From positions 1 through 42,109 of the forward strand of contig SKNW01000010.1 in assembly GCA_007120305.1 (NCBI GenBank): 42,109 nt of DNA. Reading direction: 5' to 3'. A program made the translations under genes and the position numbers. Below, one piece after another: positions 9,258 to 18,927 of the stretch. Every line of letters begins with the position of its first letter. Position 1 is the first letter of the stretch. Origin of the DNA: Gemmatimonadota bacterium (GTDB lineage: Bacteria > Gemmatimonadota > Gemmatimonadetes > Longimicrobiales > Gaopeijiaceae). The notes beneath the pieces are model-generated. The model was not told where the DNA came from. It did not search any database and worked only from the letters and a program-made list of their open reading frames with translations.

Positions 9258-10352
9258 ATGACGCAGGCATCCCCTTCTCCTGATTCCTCCCCGGAATCCT
9301 CCCTTGACGCTTCCCCGGCCGAATCCGGAAACCCCACCTCGGACCCCGACCGGACCCGTGACCTGACGGTCATCGGAGGGGGGCCCACCGGGCTCTTCGC
9401 CGCCTTTTACGCGGGGATGCGGGGGGTGTCGGTCCGGATCATCGACTCCCTGCCGGAACTCGGCGGGCAGCTCATGGCGTTGTATCCGGAGAAGCACATC
9501 TTCGACGTGGGGGGCTTCCCCAGGGTTCTGGCCAGGGACCTGGCCATGAACCTGATCTCGCAGGCCATGCAGTTCGAACCCGAGGTGATTCTGGACGAGG
9601 AAGTCCGCCACGTGACGCGCCAGGCCGACGGCCTCTTCCGGATGGAGGGCCGGACCGGCACCTGGTGGACCCGGGCCATCGTGCTGGCCGGGGGCCGGGG
9701 AGCCTTCGAGCCCCGGAAGCTGGACTGCCCGGGGTACGACACCTTCCTCGGCCGCGGGGTGCATTACGCGGTCAAGCGCCCCGACGACTTTGCCGGGAAG
9801 CGGATCCTCATCGTGGGGGGAGGAGACTCGGCGCTGGACTGGACCCTGATCCTCAAGGAACTGGCAGCCCACGTGATCCTCGCCCACCGCCGCGACGAGT
9901 TCCGGGCCCACGAGGCCTCCCTGACCCAGCTGGATGCGGCTGTGGCCGCCGGCCAGGTCGAACTCCGCCTCTTCCAGGAGGTGGCCGAGATCCAGGGCAC
10001 GGAGACGGTCGAGGGGGTCACGCTGGTGGACAACCGGGACCAGTCCCGCGCCGAGCTGGAGGTGGACGTGGTCCTCACCTTCCTCGGGTTCAAGCCTGAC
10101 CTGGGTCCCATCAAGACCTGGGGCGTCGAGGTGGAGAAGAACCGGGTCAAGGTGGGCCGCCTCATGGAAACCAACATTCCCGGCCTCTACGCCGCCGGCG
10201 ACCTCGTGGAGTACGAGGGAAAGCTCGATCTCATCGCCACCGGCTTTGCCGAGGCCGCCACCGCCGTCAACAATGCCGTCCGCTTCGTGGATCCCACGGC
10301 CCGGGTCAACCCGGGGCATTCCACGAGCAACAAGGCCTTCCAGGGAGCCTGA
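9258..10352 (+). CDS. Ferredoxin/flavodoxin--NADP+ reductase, thioredoxin-reductase-like type
   Basis: FAD motif 'VIGGGPTGLFAAFYAGMRG', 'GGQLMALYPEKHIFDVGGFP', NADPH motif 'VGGGDSALDW', no CxxC. Confidence 0.9.
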   Translation: MTQASPSPDSSPESSLDASPAESGNPTSDPDRTRDLTVIGGGPTGLFAAFYAGMRGVSVRIIDSLPELGGQLMALYPEKHIFDVGGFPRVLARDLAMNLISQAMQFEPEVILDEEVRHVTRQADGLFRMEGRTGTWWTRAIVLAGGRGAFEPRKLDCPGYDTFLGRGVHYAVKRPDDFAGKRILIVGGGDSALDWTLILKELAAHVILAHRRDEFRAHEASLTQLDAAVAAGQVELRLFQEVAEIQGTETVEGVTLVDNRDQSRAELEVDVVLTFLGFKPDLGPIKTWGVEVEKNRVKVGRLMETNIPGLYAAGDLVEYEGKLDLIATGFAEAATAVNNAVRFVDPTARVNPGHSTSNKAFQGA

Positions 10353-10355
10353 GCC

Positions 10356-11393
10356 ATGTCCGCATCCGACACTGCATCCGAATCCGCCACGCCCATCGAG
10401 AACGTCGTCATCATCGGCTCCGGCCCCGCCGGGTGGACAGCCGCCGTCTACGCGGCGCGTGCGCGCCTGGATCCCCTGGTGATCGAGGGCGGCCCCTCCC
10501 GGGAAATGATTCCCGGCGGGCAGCTCATGTTCACCACCGACATCGAGAACTTTCCCGGTTTCCCCGAGGGCGTGGACGGTCAGAAGCTCATGGCCGACAT
10601 GAAGCTGCAGGCCGAGCGCTTTGGAACCCGGGTCGTCACCGACGACGTGGTGGAACTGGACACCTCGGTGCGCCCCTTTCGCCTGGTGACCCGCTACAGC
10701 GGCGAGGTGCGGGCCCACACCGTGATCGTGGCCACCGGAGCCCGGGCAAACTGGCTGGGGCTGCCGAACGAGGAGCGGCTGGCCCACAGCGGGGGTGGCG
10801 TGTCGGCGTGTGCGGTCTGTGACGGCGCCCTTCCCGCCTTCCGGGACCAGGTCCTGGCCGTGGTCGGCGGGGGCGACTCCGCCATGGAGGAGGCCACCTA
10901 CCTCACCAAGTTCGCCCGCGAGGTCGTCATCGTGCACCGGCGGGATTCCTTCCGCGCCTCTCCCATCATGGTGGAGCGCGCCCTGGAGAACCCGAAGATC
11001 CGGGTGGCGTGGAACTCCGAAGTCGTGGACGTGCTGGGTGATGATTTCATCACAGGGCTCCGTCTGCGTGACACCGTCACCGGCGAAGAGTCCGAGATCG
11101 AGGTGGGCGGGCTTTTTCTCGCCATCGGGCATACCCCCAACAGCGCGTTTCTTCAGGGCGTGCTGGAACTGAACGAGGCCGGGTATGTGGTCCCGGCCGA
11201 ACCCTGGCGGACCCGCACCTCGGTGGAGGGGATCTTCGCGGCGGGCGATGTCATGGACGACTACTTCCGTCAGGCCGTCACCGCTGCCGGTACCGGGTGC
11301 ATGGCCGCCCTGGAGGCCGAGCGATGGCTGGCCCACGGGGTCGACGTCGAGGCCCACGACATTCCAGCGGAGCCCGTGGCCTCGGAGTCGTAG
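10356..11393 (+). CDS. trxB: Thioredoxin-disulfide reductase
   Basis: '[17 protein letters not shown]', redox motif 'CAVCDG', '[11 protein letters not shown]'. Confidence 0.94.
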   Translation: MSASDTASESATPIENVVIIGSGPAGWTAAVYAARARLDPLVIEGGPSREMIPGGQLMFTTDIENFPGFPEGVDGQKLMADMKLQAERFGTRVVTDDVVELDTSVRPFRLVTRYSGEVRAHTVIVATGARANWLGLPNEERLAHSGGGVSACAVCDGALPAFRDQVLAVVGGGDSAMEEATYLTKFAREVVIVHRRDSFRASPIMVERALENPKIRVAWNSEVVDVLGDDFITGLRLRDTVTGEESEIEVGGLFLAIGHTPNSAFLQGVLELNEAGYVVPAEPWRTRTSVEGIFAAGDVMDDYFRQAVTAAGTGCMAALEAERWLAHGVDVEAHDIPAEPVASES

Positions 11394-11418
11394 GCCGCCC
11401 CCGGCGGCGGCTGCCCGT

Positions 11419-11506
11419 GGGACTGGCCACGGGACCGGCCAGGGGAACGCCCGCCCGCCCGGGGGGTGCAACGAGACACACGGCAAAGGTGCGCGGCAGA
11501 GGTGCG
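11419..11506. repeat. Two short arrays: 12 bp x3 (GGGACTGGCCAC..., 11419-11454) and 13 bp x2 (CGGCARAGGTGCG, 11481-11506)
   Basis: Direct reading in the trxB-msrB intergenic region. Confidence 0.65.
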
Positions 11507-11520
11507 CCGCACCTCGTTTT
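11499..11520 (+). terminator. Terminator-like hairpin GAGGTGC-GCC-GCACCTC-G-TTTT
   Basis: 7-bp perfect stem followed by T4. Confidence 0.45.
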
Positions 11521-11539
11521 CCTCCCCACCGAGTGGACC

Positions 11540-12124
11540 ATGTCCGACCCGCACGACCTCGGGACCTCCGTCTCCTCCCGCCGGGCCTTCCTGGGCCAGG
11601 CCGGCGCGAAGCTCCTCTCGGCCCGCCTGGCCCTTCCCTTCCTGGGCTCCGGAGCGGCGCTGGCCCTTTCTGCCTGCCGGAGCACGTCGGGGGGCTCGAA
11701 CGGGTACGAGATGCCCCAGCTTCTCCCCCGCGAGGAGTGGCGGCGCCTCCTCACCGCCGAGCAGTTCCACATCCTCTTCGAGGAGGGCACGGAGCGGGCG
11801 GGATCGAGCCCGCTGGACAAGGTCTACGATCCCGGCACGTACGTGTGCGCCGCCTGCTTCCAGCCTCTGTTCAGCTCCGAGACCAAGTACGACTCCCGAA
11901 CCGGCTGGCCCAGTTTCTGGACCCACCTGCCCGGCGCCGTCGGAACGAAGGAAGACAACACCTTCTTCATGCGCCGCACGGAGTGCCACTGCTCCCGCTG
12001 CGGCGGGCACCAGGGACACGTCTTCTCCGACGGGCCTCCCCCCACCGGGGAGCGTTGGTGCATCAACGGGCTGGCGCTGGAGTTCGTGGCCGAGGGGCAG
12101 CCGCTGCCGGAGCTCCGGGGATGA
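11540..12124 (+). CDS. msrB: Peptide-methionine (R)-S-oxide reductase with Tat-like signal and lipobox-like site
   Basis: 'RTGWPSFW', zinc CxxC pairs (CAAC, CSRC), catalytic 'RWCING'; N-terminus SSRRAFLGQ...LALSAC. Confidence 0.94.
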   Translation: MSDPHDLGTSVSSRRAFLGQAGAKLLSARLALPFLGSGAALALSACRSTSGGSNGYEMPQLLPREEWRRLLTAEQFHILFEEGTERAGSSPLDKVYDPGTYVCAACFQPLFSSETKYDSRTGWPSFWTHLPGAVGTKEDNTFFMRRTECHCSRCGGHQGHVFSDGPPPTGERWCINGLALEFVAEGQPLPELRG

Positions 12125-12150
12125 GGCGCCTTGCGATGAGGCGGCTCGAG
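12121..12150 (+). repeat. 15-bp tandem duplication (ATGAGGCGCCTTGCG/ATGAGGCGGCTCGAG) starting exactly at the msrB/msrA ATGA overlap
   Basis: Direct reading; encodes MRRLA-MRRLE. Confidence 0.75.
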
Positions 12151-12789
12151 AGGGTCCTCCTGGCTACGCTTCTTCCCTTCTGGGGGCTCGCCGCCTGTGG
12201 CGCTGACCTGGAGGCTCGACCCGATGCCGCCCCTCCCGAACCGGCTGCCCGGGAACAGGCAGCGGACACGGCCTGGTTCGCCGGAGGATGCTTCTGGTGC
12301 ATGGAGCCGCCCTTCGACGCGGTGGACGGTGTCTTGTCCACCACCTCCGGGTTCATGGGGGGGAGCGTGGAGAACCCGACCTACCAGCAGGTCACGGCCG
12401 GCGGGACGGGGCACCTGGAGGCCGTGCAGGTCATCTTCGACCCGGCCCGGGTCAACTACGGCCAGCTCCTCCAGATCTTCTGGGTCAACATCGATCCCCT
12501 GGACGACGGCGGGCAGTTCTGTGACCGGGGGAGCATCTACCGGTCCGCCATCTTCGCCCGGGGAGAGGAGCAGCGCGCCACGGCGGAGGCGTCGCTCCTG
12601 GCGCTTCGGACCTCGGGGCGCTTCGATGCCCCCATCGTGACCCGGATCCTGGACGCCGCCCCCTTCTACGAGGCCGAGGAGTACCACCAGGGATACTACC
12701 GGAAGAATCCCGTGCGCTACCGGGTCTACCGGACCTCCTGCGGGCGGGACCGGCGGCTCCGGGCGCTCTGGGGCGCCGACGCGGGCTGA
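12121..12789 (+). CDS. msrA: Peptide-methionine (S)-S-oxide reductase, predicted lipoprotein
   Basis: 'GGCFWCMEPPF' catalytic motif; lipobox-like LAACG; ATGA overlap with msrB. Confidence 0.95.
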   Translation: MRRLAMRRLERVLLATLLPFWGLAACGADLEARPDAAPPEPAAREQAADTAWFAGGCFWCMEPPFDAVDGVLSTTSGFMGGSVENPTYQQVTAGGTGHLEAVQVIFDPARVNYGQLLQIFWVNIDPLDDGGQFCDRGSIYRSAIFARGEEQRATAEASLLALRTSGRFDAPIVTRILDAAPFYEAEEYHQGYYRKNPVRYRVYRTSCGRDRRLRALWGADAG

Positions 12790-12831
12790 CGCTCGGACTG
12801 GCGCGCGGACTGCCGCGCTCGTTTCGGCGTC

Positions 12832-13557
12832 CTACCGCCCGCCCAGGGAGCGGCCCCCGTCCACCACCACCACCTCGCCCGTGATGAAGGGCGACCGATG
12901 CAGGAAGAGGACGGTCCGCACCACATCCTCTGGCGTTCCCAGGGTGCCCAGTGCCGCGGCCCGGCGGGACCGCTCCCGGTAGGCGTCTTCGGCGTCGTCG
13001 GGGGGGAGCACGGAGCCGGGGGCGATGGCGTTCACCCGGACCCGGGGGGCCATGGCCCGGGCCATGACCCGGGTCAGGTGGAGGAGCCCGGCCTTGGACA
13101 CGGCGTGATGGGCATACTCCGTCCAGGGCTGGGTGGCCGAAAGGTCCACCAGGTTCACCACCGTGCCTTCTGCCTGGTCCAGGAGGTCGGCTGTGGCCTT
13201 GAGCATGAGGAAGGGGCCCTTGAGGTTCACGGCCATGACCCGGTCCCACTCCTCCTCCTCCACCTCCAGCAGGCGCCGGGGCTGAAAGAGGGAGGCGTTG
13301 TTCACCAGCAGGTCCAGACGCCCGAAGCGCTCCCGGAGCACCGCGGCCACGCGCTCCACGCCGTCCGAGGTCGACACGTCACCCTGCACGGCCACGGCCC
13401 GCTGACCCAGCGCCTCGATCCGGTCCACCACGTCCTGCGCATCTCCCGGCGAGGCATGGTGGTTGACCAGGACGTCGAACCCGGCCTCCGCCAGGCCGAG
13501 GGAGATGGCGCGCCCCACGCGGCGGGCGCCTCCGGTGACGAGGGCAGTTCGGGCCAT
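12832..13557 (-). CDS. SDR family oxidoreductase, pteridine-reductase-like
   Basis: 'TGGARRVGRAIS', 'LLVNNASLF', YxxxK as 'HHAVSKAG'; resembles FolM/PTR1-type SDRs. Confidence 0.8.
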   Translation of the reverse strand: MARTALVTGGARRVGRAISLGLAEAGFDVLVNHHASPGDAQDVVDRIEALGQRAVAVQGDVSTSDGVERVAAVLRERFGRLDLLVNNASLFQPRRLLEVEEEEWDRVMAVNLKGPFLMLKATADLLDQAEGTVVNLVDLSATQPWTEYAHHAVSKAGLLHLTRVMARAMAPRVRVNAIAPGSVLPPDDAEDAYRERSRRAAALGTLGTPEDVVRTVLFLHRSPFITGEVVVVDGGRSLGGR

Positions 13558-13704
13558 GGTGGATGATGGTGAGGGCTGGAGCGACAGAGGCTCGGAATGA
13601 AACGAAGGAGCTACTCCAAGGTACCCCTCTCATGCCGAACGGACGAGAGCGAACGCGTTCTCGGGCGGCAGGCGGCATCTACATCGACATCGAGGGAGGA
13701 ACCA

Positions 13705-14445
13705 GTGGCTGAAGCGTCTGGGGGACACGACCTGGCCGGGAAGGTGGCCGTCATCACGGGGAGCACGAAGGGGATCGGCCGGGCCCTGGCCGAGGACCTG
13801 GTCCGGGCCGGAGCCCGGGTGGTGATCTCGAGCCGAACCGCGGCCGATGTGGAGCAGGTGGCCGCGGAAGTCAGCGGCATCGGGCCGGGGGAGGCCGTGG
13901 GCATCCCCTGCGACGTGCGCGAACCGGCGGCCTGCCATGACCTGGTGAGCGGTGCGGTGGCCCGGTTCGGTCGGCTGGACATTGTCGTGAACAACGCCGG
14001 GCTCGGGCGCTTTGCCCGCATCCAGGAGATGGACCCGGCGGACTGGGAGGTCCAGATCCGCACGAACCTGGACGGGGTCTTCCACGTTTCCCAGGCCGCC
14101 ATCCCCCACCTGGTGTCGGCGGGCGGTGGGTGGATCTTCAACGTGGCCTCGCTGGCGGGGCGCAACGCCTTCTCGGGCGGCACCGCCTACAACGCCACCA
14201 AGTTCGGCCTGGTGGGGATGACGGAGGCCATGATGCTGGACCTGCGCGACGAGAACATCCGCGTGAGCTGCATCATGCCCGGAAGCGTGAACACCCACTT
14301 CTTCGGCGGCGAGCCAGGACCGGAAGGGGCATGGAAGCTCCAGCCCGAAGACATCTCGCGGGTGATGATGGACCTCCTCGCGTTCCCGGGTCGCGCCCTC
14401 CCCTCCAAGGTGGAAATCCGCCCCAGCCGGCCTCCGAAGAAGTAG
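13705..14445 (+). CDS. SDR family oxidoreductase (3-ketoacyl-ACP-reductase-like)
   Basis: 'TGSTKGIGRALA', 'VNNAGLG', 'YNATKFG'; GTG start preceded by GGGAGGA. Confidence 0.88.
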   Translation: MAEASGGHDLAGKVAVITGSTKGIGRALAEDLVRAGARVVISSRTAADVEQVAAEVSGIGPGEAVGIPCDVREPAACHDLVSGAVARFGRLDIVVNNAGLGRFARIQEMDPADWEVQIRTNLDGVFHVSQAAIPHLVSAGGGWIFNVASLAGRNAFSGGTAYNATKFGLVGMTEAMMLDLRDENIRVSCIMPGSVNTHFFGGEPGPEGAWKLQPEDISRVMMDLLAFPGRALPSKVEIRPSRPPKK

Positions 14446-14568
14446 GGAAGATCCTGGGTGGGGATGATTTTTCTTGACGTGGGTGAAGGGGGGCGGAAGG
14501 TTCGACCCATGGATGCACCGTTCTTCCATCCGGCATGGACGGTTCACGTCAAGCAATGGAGGTGTTTC

Positions 14569-14835
14569 ATGGCCATTTTCGCAGCGGATCGCAGTCTCCC
14601 GGGCATCACGATGGAGCAGCTCGCCGGCGCCCAGAAGGCGGCCATCGACACCTGCGGCCAGTTTACCGCAAACGGTCAGCCCGTTCGGTACATACGGTCC
14701 ATGTACGTGCCCGGAGACGACCACTGCCTGTGCCTCTTCGAAGCCGACGACGCCGAGGTCGTGAAGGCCGTCAACGACACGGCAGGCATCCCCTACACCC
14801 GGGTGGTCGAAGCCATGGATCTCACGCCGGGCTGA
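14569..14835 (+). CDS. DUF4242-like small protein (88 aa)
   Basis: 'YIRSMYVPGDDHCLCLFEADDAEVVKAVNDTAGIPYTRVVEA'. Confidence 0.8.
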   Translation: MAIFAADRSLPGITMEQLAGAQKAAIDTCGQFTANGQPVRYIRSMYVPGDDHCLCLFEADDAEVVKAVNDTAGIPYTRVVEAMDLTPG

Positions 14836-14883
14836 GGTCAGCCCCCCCGGTGCGGCCCACCGGGGAGGCTCTCCGCGGGGAAC

Positions 14884-16854
14884 CTATCCTCCCACGGCCC
14901 CCCGGAACGCGGCCTCGCCGCCTACCACGGGGAGCACCAGCGAGGTCCCTGCCAGCTCCACCGTGACCTCCGTACCCGGGGCCGGCCAGAGGGTGTAGTC
15001 CCGGTCCGACGAAAAGATCATGAGCCCGATCTGCCGGCCGGCCGGGATCACCTGGTCGGTGGGCTGGAGGGTGAAGGTGACGTCCCGGAAGACCCCGGGG
15101 ACCATGGGCTCGCTCTCGGTCAGGGAGCGATGGTTCTTGGGGTCGGCCCACCCGCGGGTGATGATGCTGAAGCTGGGCTGCCGGGGGGCGGCCTCCTCCC
15201 AGGGAAGGGCCACGAGCCAGACCGAGAGGTTCCCGGCCGCCCGGTCCAGCGCCAGGCGGACCGTCACTTCCGGGGTTCCCGACACGTGGACGGGGGAAGC
15301 GAGTTCGGGCGTGGCATAGAGAAGCCGGTGGGCGGATGCGCCGTCCATGGCCAGCTGGGCCCCGCTCACGCCCACGTCATCAGTGAAGGTCTCCCGGGCG
15401 GGAGCTCCTCCGGAGGCTGGGGTCCCGGCGTCCTCTGAGCCGGAAGACCGAGTCGAGAAGACCAGGCCTCCCACCTGCCGTCCGGCCCCCTCGGGGTGGA
15501 GGATGACCGGCGCTGCCCCCGGAACGGGCCAATCGGCGTACGCCGTGGGGGAGAGGCGCTCGTCATCTTCCCTCACGATCCAGGCCCGGGGATCCTGCTC
15601 GACTCCGTTCTCGACCCCAACGACGTAACGGGTGAACCACCGGTTCATCATCTCCAGCGGGGGAGCTCCGCCGTGGCCCCCCTGGTGGAAGTACATCTGG
15701 AGCGGCGTCCCCCGCGCCCTGAGCCCCTCGATCACACGCACCGAGTGCTCGGGCATCACGTTCCAGTCATTCCAGGCGTGGGCCATGAGCACGGCGGCCC
15801 GAAGCGAGTCCAGCTGCAGGGCGTAGTCTCGCGAGGCCCAGAAGTCGCTCCAGTTTCCGGTGACCCGGTCCAGGTTCGCCAGCAGCTCCCCCTCGCGGAC
15901 CACGGTGTTGCAGTAGTCGCGCCGGTCCTCGGGCCCCGAGTAGACGAAGTCGTAGAGGGAGTCGATGTCCTCTCCCAGGTACCCGCCGGGGGAGCGGATC
16001 AGCCCGTGGGAACGGTAGTAGTGCCAGTAGGAGGTGTTGGGCGCGATGGGAATGATGGCCTCGAGCCCTGCCACCCCGGTGGTGGCGGCGGCCAGGGGGA
16101 GGGTGCCGTTGAACGACGTCCCGGTCATGCCGACTCGCCCGGCGGACCAGGTGGCCACGACCTCCTCGTTCCCGTCGGCCGTGGTGAAGCCCCGGGCTTG
16201 CCCCGTGAGCCACTGCACAACGGCCTTCGGGGCCAGGGACTCGTTGATCCCCCCCATGGTGGGACACCCCTGGCTCAACCCGGTCCCCGGTGCCTCCGAG
16301 TGGACCACGGCGAACCCGCGGGGCACCCAGGTGGCGATGTGGGAGCTGGAAATCCCCACGCCCCGGTCGCCCCTGTGAGGCACCACGGGCTGCGGTCCGC
16401 GAGGCGGGGGCTCGGTGTAGAGTTCCTGGTTCACATCCCAGAGGATGTCCTGCACGCTGGCGGTGCCGGCGTAGTAGGGACTCGTCTCGTAGATCACCGG
16501 GACCCGGATCCCCGAGGTCTCGGTCTGGCGAGGCCGGACCACGCTCACGTGCACCCGGTCCGGGCGGCCGTCCCCGTCGGAGTCGATGGCCGTCTCCACC
16601 CAGAGCCGCTCCCGGATCCAGGCGGTGGAGTCGGCAAACGCCTGCACCACCTGGACCTGGCCGTCGGCGATCACGAGCCCGGCCTCCTCCGGAGACCAGG
16701 ATGAACCGGCGACCTGTCCCGCCGGCGAGGTCGCCGACTCGGGCCCGGGACCGGGGGAGCACGCGGAGAGTCCGGCCGCTCCCCCCAGCCCAACAAAAAG
16801 AAGGACCGGGAGCGGCGGGACCCTGGGGGAGGTGGGGCGAAGGCGGTTCGTCAC
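14884..16854 (-). CDS. CocE/NonD-type or X-Pro dipeptidyl-peptidase (S15) family hydrolase, predicted lipoprotein
   Basis: Nucleophile 'GMTGTSFNGTLP', 'YETSPYYAG', C-terminal jelly-roll; GTG start overlapping the previous stop. Confidence 0.87.
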   Translation of the reverse strand: MTNRLRPTSPRVPPLPVLLFVGLGGAAGLSACSPGPGPESATSPAGQVAGSSWSPEEAGLVIADGQVQVVQAFADSTAWIRERLWVETAIDSDGDGRPDRVHVSVVRPRQTETSGIRVPVIYETSPYYAGTASVQDILWDVNQELYTEPPPRGPQPVVPHRGDRGVGISSSHIATWVPRGFAVVHSEAPGTGLSQGCPTMGGINESLAPKAVVQWLTGQARGFTTADGNEEVVATWSAGRVGMTGTSFNGTLPLAAATTGVAGLEAIIPIAPNTSYWHYYRSHGLIRSPGGYLGEDIDSLYDFVYSGPEDRRDYCNTVVREGELLANLDRVTGNWSDFWASRDYALQLDSLRAAVLMAHAWNDWNVMPEHSVRVIEGLRARGTPLQMYFHQGGHGGAPPLEMMNRWFTRYVVGVENGVEQDPRAWIVREDDERLSPTAYADWPVPGAAPVILHPEGAGRQVGGLVFSTRSSGSEDAGTPASGGAPARETFTDDVGVSGAQLAMDGASAHRLLYATPELASPVHVSGTPEVTVRLALDRAAGNLSVWLVALPWEEAAPRQPSFSIITRGWADPKNHRSLTESEPMVPGVFRDVTFTLQPTDQVIPAGRQIGLMIFSSDRDYTLWPAPGTEVTVELAGTSLVLPVVGGEAAFRGAVGG

Positions 16855-18557
16855 GGATGACTCCGGTCGGCGGGGTGGCGGGGGGGAGGCGGAAGGAGTC
16901 GGGACGTCTCGCGGGGAAGTTCCCGCAGCCGGTGCACCGGGAGGAATCCCCCGACCCGCTTTTCGGCGGCGAACCGCCCCTCGCTGGCAAAGGAGTCCAC
17001 GTCTTCCGGCTCGAGCAGGGCGAAGGCCAGCCCCGCCATGGGCTGACCCGCCCGGACCAGGTAGGCACCCCGGGGGAGGGCCGCCCGGCGAAGCTCCGGC
17101 GTCGTCCAGACGGCCCGCTCGTAGTATCCCTCGGCCGTGGCGGAAGCCACCTGGATGGAGTCCACCCGGAAGCTTTCCACCTCGGTCTCCAGCGGCCCGT
17201 CGATCCACTCCACCTGCAGGCCGTGGCGCAGCAGCTGCTCGGCCAGGTCCCCCCGATGCGCCTCGATCAGGTACCCTACGGGACGGGGGCGCGTCACCAC
17301 GCCCACGATCCGGTCCCGGTAGGGCACGCGCAGCTCCAGGATGCGTCCGGTGGGTTCGAACCCGGGTCCGTCGGTCCGGCGCCGCATCTCGGGGGATCGG
17401 TAGTCCACCGTGTCTCCTACCTCCAGCTCGGCCCGCACCACGAGGGTGTCGGACGGATCCCACCGGTTCCCGAGCCGCTCGTTTTCGGCCCGCCCCTCGG
17501 CCACCGCAGCCATGACCTCCGCGCCGTTCTCCACCGCCCAGCGCGCCAGTCCCTCCATGGCCAGGTGCTGCCAGCGGGCGCGCTCCTCGATGCGAAGGCT
17601 CGGGTCGTCGTCGCGGCGGCTCTCGTAGAGGAGGCTCACGGCCCCGCGGACCCCCCCGTAGCTCCGGAGGATGCGCACGCCGTACCCGGCCCCGATGATG
17701 CCCGCCTCAGGGATGGTGGTGGGATCCGAGGGGAGGAGGTGGTAGGGGAAGTAGGTGTATCCCGCTCCCTCGATGGCCCGGCGCACCGCGTCGGTGGCGG
17801 GGCCGGCGGCCATCTCCCGGACGGCGGTGGGGGTGGACAGATGGCTGGGATGCAGGGCGTAGAAGTCGTAGGCGTGGGCTCCGGACACCTCGTGGGCGTC
17901 CACGGTCACGTGGGGACGCCAGGGGGTGAGGATCTCCTCCACAATGGCCCGGGATTCGGGGTTCACGAGGCGGGCGTAGTCCCGGTTGACGTTGTAGCCC
18001 GCGGGGTTGGTCCGCGTCCCGTCCCGGCTCGCTTCGGCGGCATCGGGATTGATCTGCGGGACGAGGACGAACACGGCACCGTCCAGGAGGTCACGGGCGT
18101 TCCCCACGGCCAGTTCCCGGGCAAAGAGCATGAGTCCCTCCTTGCCGGCGGGCTCGTTGCCATGGACCTGCGCGCCGATGAACACGATGGGCTTGCCCGA
18201 GGCGTGGGCCTCCCAGGGTTCGGCCACGGCCGGACGCGACAGGGTCACGCCCAGAATCGGACGCCCTTCCCGGCTCACGCCGATCTCGCGAAGCCGCACG
18301 TCGGGGGAGTGGCGGGCCAGTTCCCGGTAGAACCGGAGCACGTCGTCATGCGGGGTCAGCTCCGCGAAGCCGGAGCGTTCCGCGTGGGTGCGAAGCGCGT
18401 CGGGAATGCCCGTCGCGGTCCCGGTCACATCCTGGGCGTGAAGCTCCGCAGGCTCAAGGAGTGCAGCGGGAATCGCAAGGACCGAAACCGCGAGGAGAAG
18501 GAGGGTCGAGGCCAGGGAAGACCTGGAGCTCCGACGAGCCGGGGGGGGAGCGGGCAT
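16851..18557 (-). CDS. Zinc carboxypeptidase, M14 family
   Basis: 'GAQVHGNEPAGKEG' HxxE zinc motif, 'VTVDAHEV', signal peptide. Confidence 0.9.
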   Translation of the reverse strand: MPAPPPARRSSRSSLASTLLLLAVSVLAIPAALLEPAELHAQDVTGTATGIPDALRTHAERSGFAELTPHDDVLRFYRELARHSPDVRLREIGVSREGRPILGVTLSRPAVAEPWEAHASGKPIVFIGAQVHGNEPAGKEGLMLFARELAVGNARDLLDGAVFVLVPQINPDAAEASRDGTRTNPAGYNVNRDYARLVNPESRAIVEEILTPWRPHVTVDAHEVSGAHAYDFYALHPSHLSTPTAVREMAAGPATDAVRRAIEGAGYTYFPYHLLPSDPTTIPEAGIIGAGYGVRILRSYGGVRGAVSLLYESRRDDDPSLRIEERARWQHLAMEGLARWAVENGAEVMAAVAEGRAENERLGNRWDPSDTLVVRAELEVGDTVDYRSPEMRRRTDGPGFEPTGRILELRVPYRDRIVGVVTRPRPVGYLIEAHRGDLAEQLLRHGLQVEWIDGPLETEVESFRVDSIQVASATAEGYYERAVWTTPELRRAALPRGAYLVRAGQPMAGLAFALLEPEDVDSFASEGRFAAEKRVGGFLPVHRLRELPRETSRLLPPPPRHPADRSHP

Positions 18558-18583
18558 GGGGTGTTGATCCGTTGCAATGGGTC

Positions 18584-18622
18584 GGAGCCAGGGGTCGGAA
18601 CCAGGGACCGGAACCAGGGACC
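18584..18622. repeat. 13-bp tandem array x3 (GGAGCCAGGGGTC/GGAACCAGGGACC/GGAACCAGGGACC)
   Basis: Direct reading upstream of the M14 gene. Confidence 0.8.
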
Positions 18623-18927
18623 GGACCGCGGAGTGGACGCGAGGCCGCGTGGCGGGCCGGGACACAGCTGCGCATCCCCCCCGCGAAACACAACCTTCAC
18701 GCTACCATGTCATGGGCAACGCGACCAGAGGCTCGGCCAGGGGCGAGGGGCGACAGCGCCAGGGGCTTCGCATCCGGGGTCATTCCCCCCCATATTGTGG
18801 GCCTGTCGAGGCGACGGCCCATGGGCTCCGCCTCCCCTGCGGGATCCCACGTCCCTGCCCCCTGTCATCCCGGGATCTCCCGTCACCCCCGAGACTCGCG
18901 TCTCGACATCATCATGGAGCGTTGCCG

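Noticed and set aside
10362-10385. 12-bp repeat GCATCCGACACT/GCATCCGAATCC at the trxB N-terminus
   Set aside because: Short and explained by Ser/Ala/Asp/Glu-rich N-terminal coding; not counted as an array
9258-11393. trxB gene duplication
   Set aside because: The first protein lacks the CxxC motif and matches TrxR-like ferredoxin-NADP reductases
8856-11486. 876-aa minus ORF opposite FNR/trxB
   Set aside because: Antisense to two strongly recognised flavoproteins; GC-driven open frame
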